In this document: positions 1-9,557 of the stretch, piece by piece
How positions within the stretch are numbered: position 1 is the stretch's first letter
How the letters are laid out: each line of letters starts with the position of its first letter
NCBI GenBank assembly: GCA_000708835.1
Contig: DF237011.1
Coordinates: forward strand, 62,001-126,000
Direction: 5' to 3'
DNA: 64,000 nucleotides
Source of the DNA: Klebsormidium nitens
Taxonomy: Eukaryota > Streptophyta > Klebsormidiophyceae > Klebsormidiales > Klebsormidiaceae
Translations under genes and position numbers: made by a program
The notes under the pieces: generated by a model
The model's input: only the letters and a program-made list of their open reading frames with translations
Database searches by the model: none
Told to the model about the DNA's origin: nothing

Positions 1-264
1 CAGAGGCGATTGCCGCCGAAATGGCTCTTGTCCTTCAAGTGCGGAAGGCGCGACAAAGTTTCACTTTATGACGCAAACGCTCAGGAAATGCACTGAAAAA
101 GTCGTTGTTTCCCGTTCACACTTCGAAATCCAAGGTCGGTTCCGCCCTTGAAAGAACTCTGCAAGTTCCTTACTAAAGAAAACCGACGGTGGAACCGGCA
201 GTCACTTTCGCGCGCAAACGCTCAGCTTGCTCAGGCACCGAAAGCTGTCGTCCTCCTTTCGCAG
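1..264 (+). repeat. Acceptor-side echo array of the MTA zinc-finger exon
   Basis: Two decayed copies of the exon that starts at 265 lie directly upstream of it. The 12-mer GCAAACGCTCAG recurs at 73 and 214, a period of 141 bp. Copy two (about 118-213) still resembles the exon start, including the stretch for the LKE-C-FLTKE region and GGAACCGGCAGTC. Copy one (about 1-72) keeps GATTGCCGCCG. Frames are broken in both. The intron therefore consists here almost wholly of exon-derived sequence. Confidence 0.8.
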
Positions 265-3200
265 TTCAAAAGTAAAGGCGGCTCCGCTCTGAAGGAGTAC
301 TGCGAGTTCCTGACCAAGGAAGATTGCCGCCGGAACCGGCAGTCGTTCTTCGCATGCGAGAAGGTCCACTTTCGGCGCATCATCATGCCGCACACTGACG
401 TCAACCTCGGCGACTGCTCCTTCCTGGACACGTGTCGCCACATGAAGGTGCGATGCTTTTACCGAATCTCGCCGCTCCTTCCTGGTCACGTGTTCCCACA
501 AGAAAGCGTGCTGCCTTTAGCGCTAAGGTCGCCTCTTCTCATCACCTATTTCACACCAAGGTGCGCTGCTTTAATCTCAGTCGCTTCTTCCTGGTTACCG
601 TGTTTCCACATGGAGATGTGTTGCTTGAGTTGTCACATCCTGTACCCCTCGTCCTTAAAGCCTTTCTGCGTTGTCATTGCGGTGCGTGACACCCGTTGCT
701 GTCTCCAAACGGCACGAGGTGCGCACAGTGGGCAAGATTGATAGATGTCGCGTCTGTTAAACTAACAGAGCTCCCGATCAGTCGGAGGACGTGCGTTTTG
801 AAGGATACAGCGACTAGACTGAAAACCTTCCGACGTCTCTCTGTTCAGAGGAGTAGCATTCAGCCCGTGTTTATCCTGCTCCTCAAGATTATTGGCAGTG
901 AAAGTCTTGCCCATCCTACAATTTCTCCACCGTCGAGACTGGGCGTTTTGATCTTTGCGTCCAATGCGTTTGACATTTTCGTATCAGCAGAACTTGGATC
1001 TTTTCATAACAGCAGAACTTGGGCACAACCAAGGGATTGAATGTCGACGTGAAAGAAGCATCAAAGATAATGATAACACTTGACATTCGGCAGCTTTCTC
1101 AACTTTCCCCTCAAACGCTGGATGTAACCCTTTCTTATTCGCTGAAATAAATTCCCTCTGGTTACGCGGCATCTGACTTCCGCTACTCATTGCAGACCTG
1201 TAAATACGTCCACTACGAGTTGGACCCCACCCCCGACGTCCCCCCCCACCCCAGCGTTGTTCCCCCCTCCTTGGGCGCCCCCCCGAAAAAGGGCGCCGAG
1301 TACTGCAGCCCCGAGGAGCTCGGCGAGCCGCAGTGGATCAACTGCGACATCCGGACGTTCAACTACCCGATCCTCGGAAAGGTCGGTATTCGGGCCACCA
1401 GATTTCAATAGGAGGAAGTTTTTGTATCCGTGATTCAGTCCCCGTATGTGTAATCCTAAGAGGCGGATTGGCAACGGCGTTCTCGGCAAGAGTCTCTGGC
1501 ACAATCTAATTTGAAGGAACTTCTGTGCGAATTTTTTGGCGGGGTGTTTCTGCAGACTTCTAGGTCGACTGTCGACCGTTCACAGCCCTTTTTCTGCTCT
1601 GCAGTTCGGTGTCACCATGGCAGTCCTTCCGGGGACCATTTGCGTGGATCTGTCGTTCCGATCAGGCTCAGACCATTACGTGTCGATTGTTCGACACTTC
1701 AAGTTCTTACCCAGCTAGACCCCCTCTTGCTTTGCAATCTGGTGTCACATGGCGGACCTCCCCTTGGACTTCCAGGTGGAGCTGCCATACCGATCAGGCT
1801 CACGTCTCAAATCTTTGACACTCCGGTTCGTAACCCGATCAGATCTAGTCTTGCTCTGCAGTTTGGTGTCATCATGGCGGATCCCCCCCCGAAACATCCA
1901 CACGGAACCGCCATACCAATGAGGCTTAGACCAGCTTGCGTCAGATAATTGACACTTAGGATTGTCAAAAGCCTAGAGCCCCTCTTGTTTTGCAGTTTGG
2001 TGTCATCATGGCGGACCCTCCGTGGGACATCCACATGGAGCTGCCGTACGGAACGATGGCCGACGACGAGATGCGCAACCTGAACGTGCCCGTACTGCAA
2101 GACGATGGCCTCATCTTTTTGTGGGTTACCGGACGGGCCATGGAGCTCGGTCGTGAATGGTAGGTTACCGCGCGGTTTGTATTTTCGATTTTGGGTTTGG
2201 TGCGTTTTGGAGCAAGTTTTGAGGCTGGCGAGTGGCAGGTGACCGCGACGTTTGGGTTTAGAACTAGGATTTATGAGACGCTCTTTCCGACATCCTCTCG
2301 TGGGGCAGTCAGCTGACCGGAAATGAGGTGTTGGCAATTTCACTAATGCGCAGTGAGATCAGGATCTGGAGCGTATAAGCAAGCGTTTGATCCAGGTTAA
2401 TGGAGGACCCTGCGGATTCTGGTGCACTTGTGTGTTTGGCTGCCTTAGCCATAGAATTAGTCTAGAAAGCCCCAATCGGTGTGGTGGTTGTTGAAAATGA
2501 TCTGCCGGCGCAAGCCCACGGCATCTGCTTCTAACGATGATTGTATTGACCACATCGAACGAGGTGGTTTTCTGGTTATTTGTTATCCATTGTCGGCTAA
2601 CCTGATTCTCTTTGCCTTAGTCTTTCGGCCTGAAGCTGTGGGGATTTAAGTGGGTTGAGGAGCTGACCCCCGGGTTAAGACAAAGCAGCTGCAGCGGATC
2701 ATCCAAAACCATGTCGGCTAACCAGAATCTGATTGAATTGATTAAATTGAAAACTTTGTCTTTTCAGCCTGGAGCTGTGGGGATAGAAGCCGGTTGAGGA
2801 GCTGATCTGGATTATAACTAACCAGCAGTAACGGATCACTCGAAACCATCTCGGCTGACCAGAATCCTTTGGGTTTTCTGTCCAGCCTGGAGCTGTGGGG
2901 ATACAAGCGGGTTGAGGAGCTGATCTGGGTTAAGACCAACCAGCTGCAGCGGATCATTCGAACGGGACGAACGGGACACTGGCTCAACCACAGCAAAGAG
3001 CACTGCCTAGTGAGCTGCTTTCCTTCTTTAGTTGCGAAATTTCGGGATAGATTACGAAGATATCGACCCTGGAAACGGTTCACCTGCCTCAAAACTTTCC
3101 TTGTCGGCATCCATGCTCCCCGCTCCCTCTTTCGCTCCCCTTCCAGTCAACCCAGGTTCCCTTCTCCTGATCTTCGATTACCGTCCTTGGTGGTTTGAAA

Positions 3201-4024
3201 ATCCGATGTCGACTCTTGAAGCCGTCGTCGGCGTCTCTTTGGATCATATGCGACGTACCTTTCCGATTCCATTTGCTTAAGGGTCCGGTCTTCATGAAGC
3301 ATTTGATCTGCTGCTTCGTTCGCAAGTACGTTCTTGCCGCGTCTTCTGCCCCTAAAAGCACCGTCCAAAGGCGTACATTCTACTGTACCTGGCTACTTAC
3401 TGAGACTTGTCGGCTGAGCATCTCCGTGCACTTGCCAGCTTCTGACGTCACAGAGCGATTCGTCTCTTACTTTCAAATCCCAAGTACGATTCCTCAGCAA
3501 AAGCCAGGGCGTCGGAACACTGCACATTCAGATCTGCGGAAGCGAAAGCAATTGGTCCTTTCTGATTAAAACGACTATGAAACCGCTTGCAGGTCGGCAT
3601 AAAGGGTAACCCGGTCCTAAACCGGAATATCGACTGCGACGTTTTGGTTGCGGAGGTCCGCGAGACGAGCCGAAAGCCGGACGAAATGTATCCTCTTTTG
3701 GAAAGGCTAAGCCCACGGACGCGAAAGATAGAGTTGTTCGCCCGTCCGCATAATGCCCACGCCGGGTGGATGTCGCTCGGGAACCAGTTAGACGGGGTTA
3801 GGATCGTAGACGAGGGGTTGAGGCAGCGGTTTAGGGCGAGTTATCCGGGGGTAGAGATCCAACCGGCGGACAAGGAAACAAGCGACCCGGTTTCGCCGTT
3901 GCTAAGTGATCAGAAGGAACGCCCAGGGACGCCCGCAGATGGGGTATCTGGGTCCATCGGAAGTAGCGCAGGGCTGACAGCAAAGGGTGTTGTGACCGAA
4001 GAGAGGTCCATGCAAAGCACTTGA
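265..4024 (+). CDS. MTA: METTL3-type mRNA N6-adenosine methyltransferase (MTA), 3' part
   Basis: This is the catalytic subunit of the nuclear m6A writer, which methylates adenosines in mRNA with S-adenosylmethionine; its METTL14 partner is not in this window. I see five exons: 265-447, 1196-1381, 1996-2159, 2886-3009 and 3593-4024, which join in frame to 362 residues. Earlier exons lie left of the window. Exon one carries a CCCH finger (C-x7-C-x9-C-x3-H). A second finger (C-x5-C-x5-C-x3-H) is split by the first intron. The DPPW catalytic motif is at 2014-2025, at the start of exon three, and is followed by the conserved [10 protein letters not shown] stretch. Later blocks ([22 protein letters not shown], of which the middle is diagnostic, then the KPDE and [16 protein letters not shown] regions) match METTL3 throughout. 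The C-terminal tail of about 60 residues is low-complexity. Every intron but the last has clear echo arrays. Confidence 0.97.
448..690 (+). repeat. Donor-side echo array of the MTA zinc-finger exon
   Basis: The exon end and its donor (about 412-460, CTCCTTCCTGGACACGTGTC then GTGCGATGCTTTT) are echoed downstream at about 467-520, 520-575 and 576-630, with a fainter fourth at 645-690. Units are about 55 bp. Copies keep CTTCCTGG, CCACA-AA and GTGCG(C)TGCTTTA-like blocks but are out of frame. Confidence 0.75.
1582..1960 (+). repeat. Acceptor-side echo array of the MTA catalytic (DPPW) exon
   Basis: Three decayed copies of the intron end plus exon start lie at about 1582-1680, 1718-1806 and 1843-1935, before the real exon at 1996. 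Each repeats CTCTTGC/CTCTGCAG, GGTGTCA-C-ATGGCGGA and a GGAGCTGCCATACC-like block. The period is about 130 bp. In the copies the codons for DPPW are altered: the copy nearest the exon reads MADPP with the Trp lost, and the others are frameshifted. Confidence 0.88.
2229..2258 (+). repeat. Short donor-side echo after the catalytic MTA exon
   Basis: GAGTGGCAGGTGACCGCGAC followed by GTTTGGGTTT repeats the exon end and donor at 2155-2184 (GAATGGTAGGTTACCGCGCG then GTTTGTATTT), 74 bp away. It is one small copy. Confidence 0.6.
2350..2885 (+). repeat. Acceptor-side echo array of MTA exon four
   Basis: Copies of the intron end and the exon coding for the [20 protein letters not shown] region begin at about 2570 (exon part from 2629) and 2700 (exon part from 2765), ahead of the real exon at 2886. 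Each unit also repeats the intronic CATGTCGGCTAACCAGAATC-like block before its acceptor. A more decayed copy may sit at 2356-2400. Copies carry stops (for example GGATAGAAG) and small deletions. The period is about 120-135 bp. Confidence 0.88.
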
Positions 4025-6086
4025 TATTGTATTCAATCGATCCTGAGTATCTTTTGAAGAGTGTCAAGCCCTTCCTCGTCTGAGCTCGGCCGGGCATGTC
4101 GTTCCCCGATCATTTCATCACTGTTACACTAGCTCCGAGTCTGTCATGTGATTTTTGTGCGGACAGTAGATGCCTGTCGGAAGAAGCCGCGTGGTGTTCC
4201 AACTGGTGTCAATCCATCGAGCTATGACAGTGACCTCCGGGGAACTTTTCGTCATGGCCCAATGGCGGGGTGTAACGTACTAACAATTGCACACCGTTGA
4301 AGAAGCTACTGTGACCTCTTCGAATCGTTTACTGCATGAGTCAATTAGTCACTGCACGATCCGTTATACCCGATAGCTACCGTCAGCCTGCCGCGGCTAG
4401 GTTCAAACCAGACAGCTGTATTGAATGATTGAAAAGCTATAAGAAGAGTGCAATCAATTGGTTATATTGTATACGCACGTCGCGGTCGGAGCCCGCCGGG
4501 CTGGCCCAAACCGGGCATATGTAGTGACATACGCATGGCGGCAATATGCCAGCGTGCTTACGCGGAGGCCCAATGCCATGCAGCAATCCGAAGGTAATTG
4601 GATATCTCAACATGCTTGACAATGATCTTTATATAGTAGCCTTGTTCCGGCAATCCGGGGGCGTTGCATTTCTCTACTAGTACGACCTCGCCGTATATCA
4701 GGACGTATATGGGGCTGCCAACTACGGCCTGGTAGGTGCGAAGTTGACTCACGCATCGTGTCAAAAACATGTGTCCGGGGGCGTCCGGAATTCCAGCAAT
4801 ACAACCGGCCACCAGCCCCCTCTCCTCTAAATGCACGAAAATTTACCTAGAGGAAAAATTGCCCGGCTGGTCAAAACGATGCATGATTTCGACCAATCTG
4901 AGAAGCTCCAAATCAGCACGCCACGGTTTGATGCATGAATACCATTTGTTCCTTTTCCTGGCCCGGCAGTGACACCGACGTGTTGAAAGTAATCTGCGTC
5001 ATGATGTGGTGCATGACACTGGCGGGATAGAAAAACAGCTCAGGACGAGTCGGCGATGGGCTTGGTTGGAAGACATGGCTGGTCCCTAATTGCAGGCATT
5101 CCCAAATTTACGAATCAACTCATATTAAGCAACTTCGAGTTCAATAAAGTTTGACGCCGCCAGCTCGCGTGGCTTTGAACACTTATGCCTAGCTAGATGC
5201 CTGGTTACGCCTAGCCTTGCACGCAGCTTTGTTGACTTACTGAACAATCCGCTTGCGAGCGTTCTATGAAGCCTTGATATTCAGTAACTGACTCACGGTC
5301 TAAGCGTTCCAACACGTGATCCACTATGCTGAGTATCTTTTGCCCTCAATATATATTTCTTCTTGCTGCGAAGAAGCTCTTCCCCACCTCTTCATGTCGA
5401 GGTCTGGATCGAAGGAAATTTATGAATGTAAACAAACACCCGGTCCTTGGCAGCTCATCGAAGGAATTGGATATCACCAGGGTGTGTACGTCCTCTCTAG
5501 TGCGATGGGAACCACGTCCTCATGCGTTAGCGTTCCAATGACTGTACGTCTGACGACTTAATGTTGAACATGGAGCTGCTTCTGTTGCGATCCGCTTAGA
5601 GCAGACAACGACCTTATCCGATACGCCACCTCGATTATCTTATCTGTTCCGCAACTTTCGTGATATATTTATATCAGTCCGACGACAGAACTTACCCGGT
5701 GTGGCATGCACTGGTAACCTCTTCAAAGCAGTGTCAAAGGGTTTTGACAAACTATTTGGACTCGGTTGAACCTGAGCTACCTGGCTCATCGGACTCGTTC
5801 AGTTGTCTTTCGAAGTTCGACCTGCGCAAATTTGACACCATGCCAGCTCGGACCGTTACTTCATCCGTTCCACATCTTCGTTGAACAAACCTCAGTACTC
5901 GTCTTCTCAAACAAGGTCAACGAGCAACGGAAGAGCGGGACTACACTGGTCCACTTGTGACGACCAGAGCTCAGCTCCAACCATCCCAGGATCTTACTCA
6001 CCGGCGGTGTCAACCCTGTTACTACACAGCGCTCATTCTTCAAGAGTAAGGGTGTTTGTTCAGAAACATTGGCCAGACGAGGCAGT
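4025..6086. other. Intergenic region without a recognised gene
   Basis: Reading frames here are short, mostly begin at non-ATG codons and match nothing I recognise. The stretch presumably holds the 3' end of MTA and the promoter of the F-box gene. No repeat array or RNA gene was seen. Confidence 0.6.
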
Positions 6087-7514
6087 ATGAGGATTGATGA
6101 AGAAGAGCAAGAGGGGGCCGGTCAGGATTCAGGAAATCCATTTGATCGCCTGCCTGTCGATCTTGTCAACAGAGTTCTTGGCTTGGACGACCGCCAAGGC
6201 TTCTCTCTTAGTGACTCTACTGTATATACAGTTTTGACACTTGAGCTGTCAAGGCACCTAATGAGTACTTGCAAGCTGTTTCACACTCTCGATTTGGAGG
6301 AGCGGATCCTGAGATGGGACTTCGAGGGAGCAGAAGATGCAACACGCTTCGTCAGGTTCATCTCCAGCAACCACAAGTTCTGTTGGAAGAAGATCTGGCT
6401 GAACGAATGCAACAAGAGTCTGCCAGATCTGAAGGTGGTTCTGTCAGCGCTATCGCCCTTTTTGGACTGCTTTGAGTCGATCGACATAGTCTCAGACACC
6501 TACTACTTCAGAGAACCTACAAGGGACCCAGTCAGCTGGGACGACGTCCTTGCAATGCTTCCCCAGTGCAGAAAGCTCAAAGAGGCGTCCCTTGTAGGTT
6601 ACCGTAAAGCCGGGGTTTCCCCATACGCCTTTGACCCGGCCAAGCCCCTACACGCCCTGACTACACTGAGCCTGGCCCACATAGTAATCTCCTCAGCTAA
6701 CCTTCGTAACATCCCAAACTTACAAGAGCTGAGTCTCAGCTTTACAGAGCTTGACAAACAGGAGATTTCTGTTCTGGAATCGACGACTCTCAAGAAACTG
6801 GCTTGGTACCATTTCAAGGACTTCTTAATGTGGTCCCAACCAGCAGCCAGTAGCAACAGATTTATCATCAACTCTCTCTCTCTGAAAACGTTGCACTTGC
6901 ACAGTGATCGGCTGATCACTCTGAGCACTCCGTCGCTGGAAGAGCTCTCATTCCGTGGCGAAGTGCGTCTGGACACTGCCCTCCCGATGCCACTCCTCAA
7001 AGACTTCAGTACCAACAAAGCTCCCGCTTGGACCAGAACGTTGAATATCCTGAAGGCTGCTCCAAATGTGGAAAGTTTGTATATTGGACAGTGGAAGGAA
7101 GATCGGCATCCATCGTTCCAGAGCATCGGCAAACTGTTCAAGAATGTTCGTCGGCTGCACCTAGGTTCCGTTGACGCTTGGTTTCCTCTGTGCTTAGCGA
7201 GCCGGGGCACCGCCCTAAAGCCGGAAGCCGAAACCCTAGTATGCTTCCCGGCACTCGAGAAGCTTCAGATTGATCTGGGATCGTTGAGACCAAGCACGAC
7301 GCAAGGGCTGCTGGAAAAGCTGAGGATCGGCGTCGCCGCGTGCGGAGAGGGCATTCAGCAAATCACGCTCAGTCTTTCCAACGAGGACGAACCGACAGAG
7401 AAAGTTTTGGCGATGATTCGAGCGCTTGGCAAGGAGCATCCTGGCATCTGGTTTGTTGTGGATAATTACTCAGGATACTATGAAAAGAGACGGAGGCTTT
7501 TTGCAGTCATGTAG
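6087..7514 (+). CDS. F-box protein with LRR-like C-terminal region
   Basis: A single-exon gene of 475 codons. I place the start at the ATG at 6087; the frame is open a little further upstream but only with a TTG. Residues about 18-60 (NPFDRLPVDLVNRVLGLDD onwards) resemble an F-box, the module that binds Skp1 in SCF ubiquitin ligases. The rest has leucine-rich segments of the LxxLxLxx type (for example LTTLSLAHIVI, LQELSLSFTEL, LKTLHLHSDRL, LEELSF), as in plant F-box/LRR proteins, where this region selects the substrate. The target is unknown. It is the only clearly intronless gene in the window, and it has no echo arrays. Confidence 0.75.
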   Translation: MRIDEEEQEGAGQDSGNPFDRLPVDLVNRVLGLDDRQGFSLSDSTVYTVLTLELSRHLMSTCKLFHTLDLEERILRWDFEGAEDATRFVRFISSNHKFCWKKIWLNECNKSLPDLKVVLSALSPFLDCFESIDIVSDTYYFREPTRDPVSWDDVLAMLPQCRKLKEASLVGYRKAGVSPYAFDPAKPLHALTTLSLAHIVISSANLRNIPNLQELSLSFTELDKQEISVLESTTLKKLAWYHFKDFLMWSQPAASSNRFIINSLSLKTLHLHSDRLITLSTPSLEELSFRGEVRLDTALPMPLLKDFSTNKAPAWTRTLNILKAAPNVESLYIGQWKEDRHPSFQSIGKLFKNVRRLHLGSVDAWFPLCLASRGTALKPEAETLVCFPALEKLQIDLGSLRPSTTQGLLEKLRIGVAACGEGIQQITLSLSNEDEPTEKVLAMIRALGKEHPGIWFVVDNYSGYYEKRRRLFAVM

Positions 7515-9557
7515 AACAGGGTGATAAGGTATCAGAACTTCTTGAAAGGTTTGATTGCGAGGGTCAAGCAGTTGTTCGGGAATTGAATGCACAGATCCCA
7601 TAATACGGGTAATCCCGCGCCTTTATACATCGCTCGAGTTTGAGAGTGGTTGTCGTACAACGGGAAGACGTCAAGCATGGAAGCTTGCCATAAAGTAGTA
7701 GAGCCTTCTTAACAACTTGCTCACAGGCCCGGAGATATGGATTGACGTCTCGCCAATATAACGATATATCGATCTAAACCATTCTATACGGCCGGGCGGG
7801 CGGCTTAATTAGCCTGCGCACGTTGCTGCTGGACTGCACGTTAAACCTAAAACTAGAATCATTTGCTCAGCTTTTCGGACACATATATGCAAAAGTATTG
7901 AAAAGAGCTAGATCACATTGTCCGGGCACTTGTGAGCGGAGCCTGCGGCAAATTAAGTTCGTATGATAGATGCATGAATGATGAGCGCTATCCTGGCATT
8001 GATGTGGTGGTGTAAGGCTGTGCTCGGAGGTATCATATCAGGCGAGTGTCTAGGTTGATCTGGCATTATGGCGGGCGGCCATCATGGCAGTGCATGCTGA
8101 CGGCTATAATGAAAGCCATGAAGCGGCCTATCCTGTCAGGTAGCGGTCCCTGAAAAGTTTATCATGTGCATTTTACATTCTACTGCTCAATGGTCATTTC
8201 GGTGGTCGAGTCGGAGGGGACAAGCTGATTAATCGTACTGTATGTTTTGTTTGTCAATATTCTTGAGCCGACTCGGACACGGTTTTGCAAACGGACCTCG
8301 TCGCGCTATCACTAAGCTGCTGGACTGGAACGGCTCAATTTCGACACGCTACCCGCTAGCAAGGGTTGCGATCAAGGCAGCCGCGCACGAGCACTGCGGC
8401 TGAACATCTTTTCGTCGAAAGGTGCACCCGCGCAACATGTCTATATATACAAGATGATGCACAGATTCATCCATTGACGGCCTTTGGTGGTTGCGAGGTG
8501 ATTTATTTACGTCTCCAGCCCGCTCCTACGTTTGAAGCCCGGACCGACCTGCGCTTTCTGGGGCAACCAAAGCCCGTCCGACTATCGTATCTACTTGGTC
8601 ATGTGACCGAACAACATGAGTGCCAGGCATAGCCCCTCTCTAGTTATTGTCACTGCTCGACTCCCGCCCTAGCGGCTGCCGCGGCATCGCTTGCGGCGGC
8701 TGCCGCGTGGCCTTCCGCAATATGGGGGGCAGCGACTCCTGCCGGCCGGGCGGTGGACCGCTTCACCCAGCCTTGCAAAGATCGAACCGCCGACATATCC
8801 TGCGGAAGACGTAGGTGGAGAAAGATGTTCATTCGCAAGCTAGCGGGGACTCGCCAAGACTCGCAAGGTGACGGAACTCAATCAATGAAAAGAACCCGTC
8901 AAAACCAAAAGCTTTGACCTGACGTCCATTATGTTGGAACCTCACAAGCCTAGACGAGACACAGAGAGGCAGCGTTCTTCTGGAACGGTGCGCATGCCGC
9001 TCTCAAAGATCCAGCCTTTGCTCGGGATATCTGGGTGTGCGGATTGGCTTCGGAGAGCGAAAGAAACCAGTTCCGAATTGAATCTGGAACCAGAGTGCGA
9101 TCGAAAACGTTTCACCAGTTCTTGCAAAGTTCGACGCATCAGAAAGCGAGTTTGGTGTTTGTCAGTTGTCTCGTCATGCCTGTTTCTGAAAGCCTCTAGA
9201 GTGCGGCTCGCAGTTAGGTCCTAAGCAAGCTCAAGATTGCGTTTCAAGTACGACAGGCCTGTTTCCGACGGACCACCAAATCTACTTCCGATGACCAATT
9301 TGAGATACTTCCGCGCCGCTCCTCGGAACCTACCGCCAACTCTGAACTTTGGCATCCTCCGCGAAAAGCGCTCCAGAAAGCCTCAATTTCCGAGAGAAAG
9401 CTTCATCCTGAGACATCTGTTGAATCCAGCATGAACCGGGAAACAAAAGCGTCGGAGGGCGTACAAAGCCCCAGCCTTTCCAGGAGAACCTCGTTCCTGG
9501 CAGATATTTGCGTCCAGAAAGTTGGTACTGTGGAAGCATCGGAGGGCGTTGACTCAC
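7515..9557. other. Intergenic region, with the unresolved 3' end of the next gene
   Basis: No gene recognised up to about 8900. A low-complexity alanine-coding stretch on the minus strand at 8660-8740 looks like GC-rich composition only. The last exon of the minus-strand gene that ends at 9558 or below should lie somewhere in 8900-9557, but I could not identify it. Confidence 0.5.

Noticed and set aside
3070..3592. Possible echoes of the last MTA acceptor (CTTGTCGGCAT at about 3100, CTTGTCGGCTGAGCAT at 3407)
   Set aside because: Only about 15 bases resemble the real junction, too short to separate from chance.
4558..4836. A 92-codon minus-strand open frame downstream of MTA
   Set aside because: It starts at GTG, has no recognisable motif and no splice partners.
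6069..6086. A six-codon longer start for the F-box protein
   Set aside because: It begins with TTG; the first ATG of the frame is at 6087.
8650..8838. A minus-strand alanine-rich open frame
   Set aside because: Low-complexity GC-rich sequence; no motif, and no gene context.
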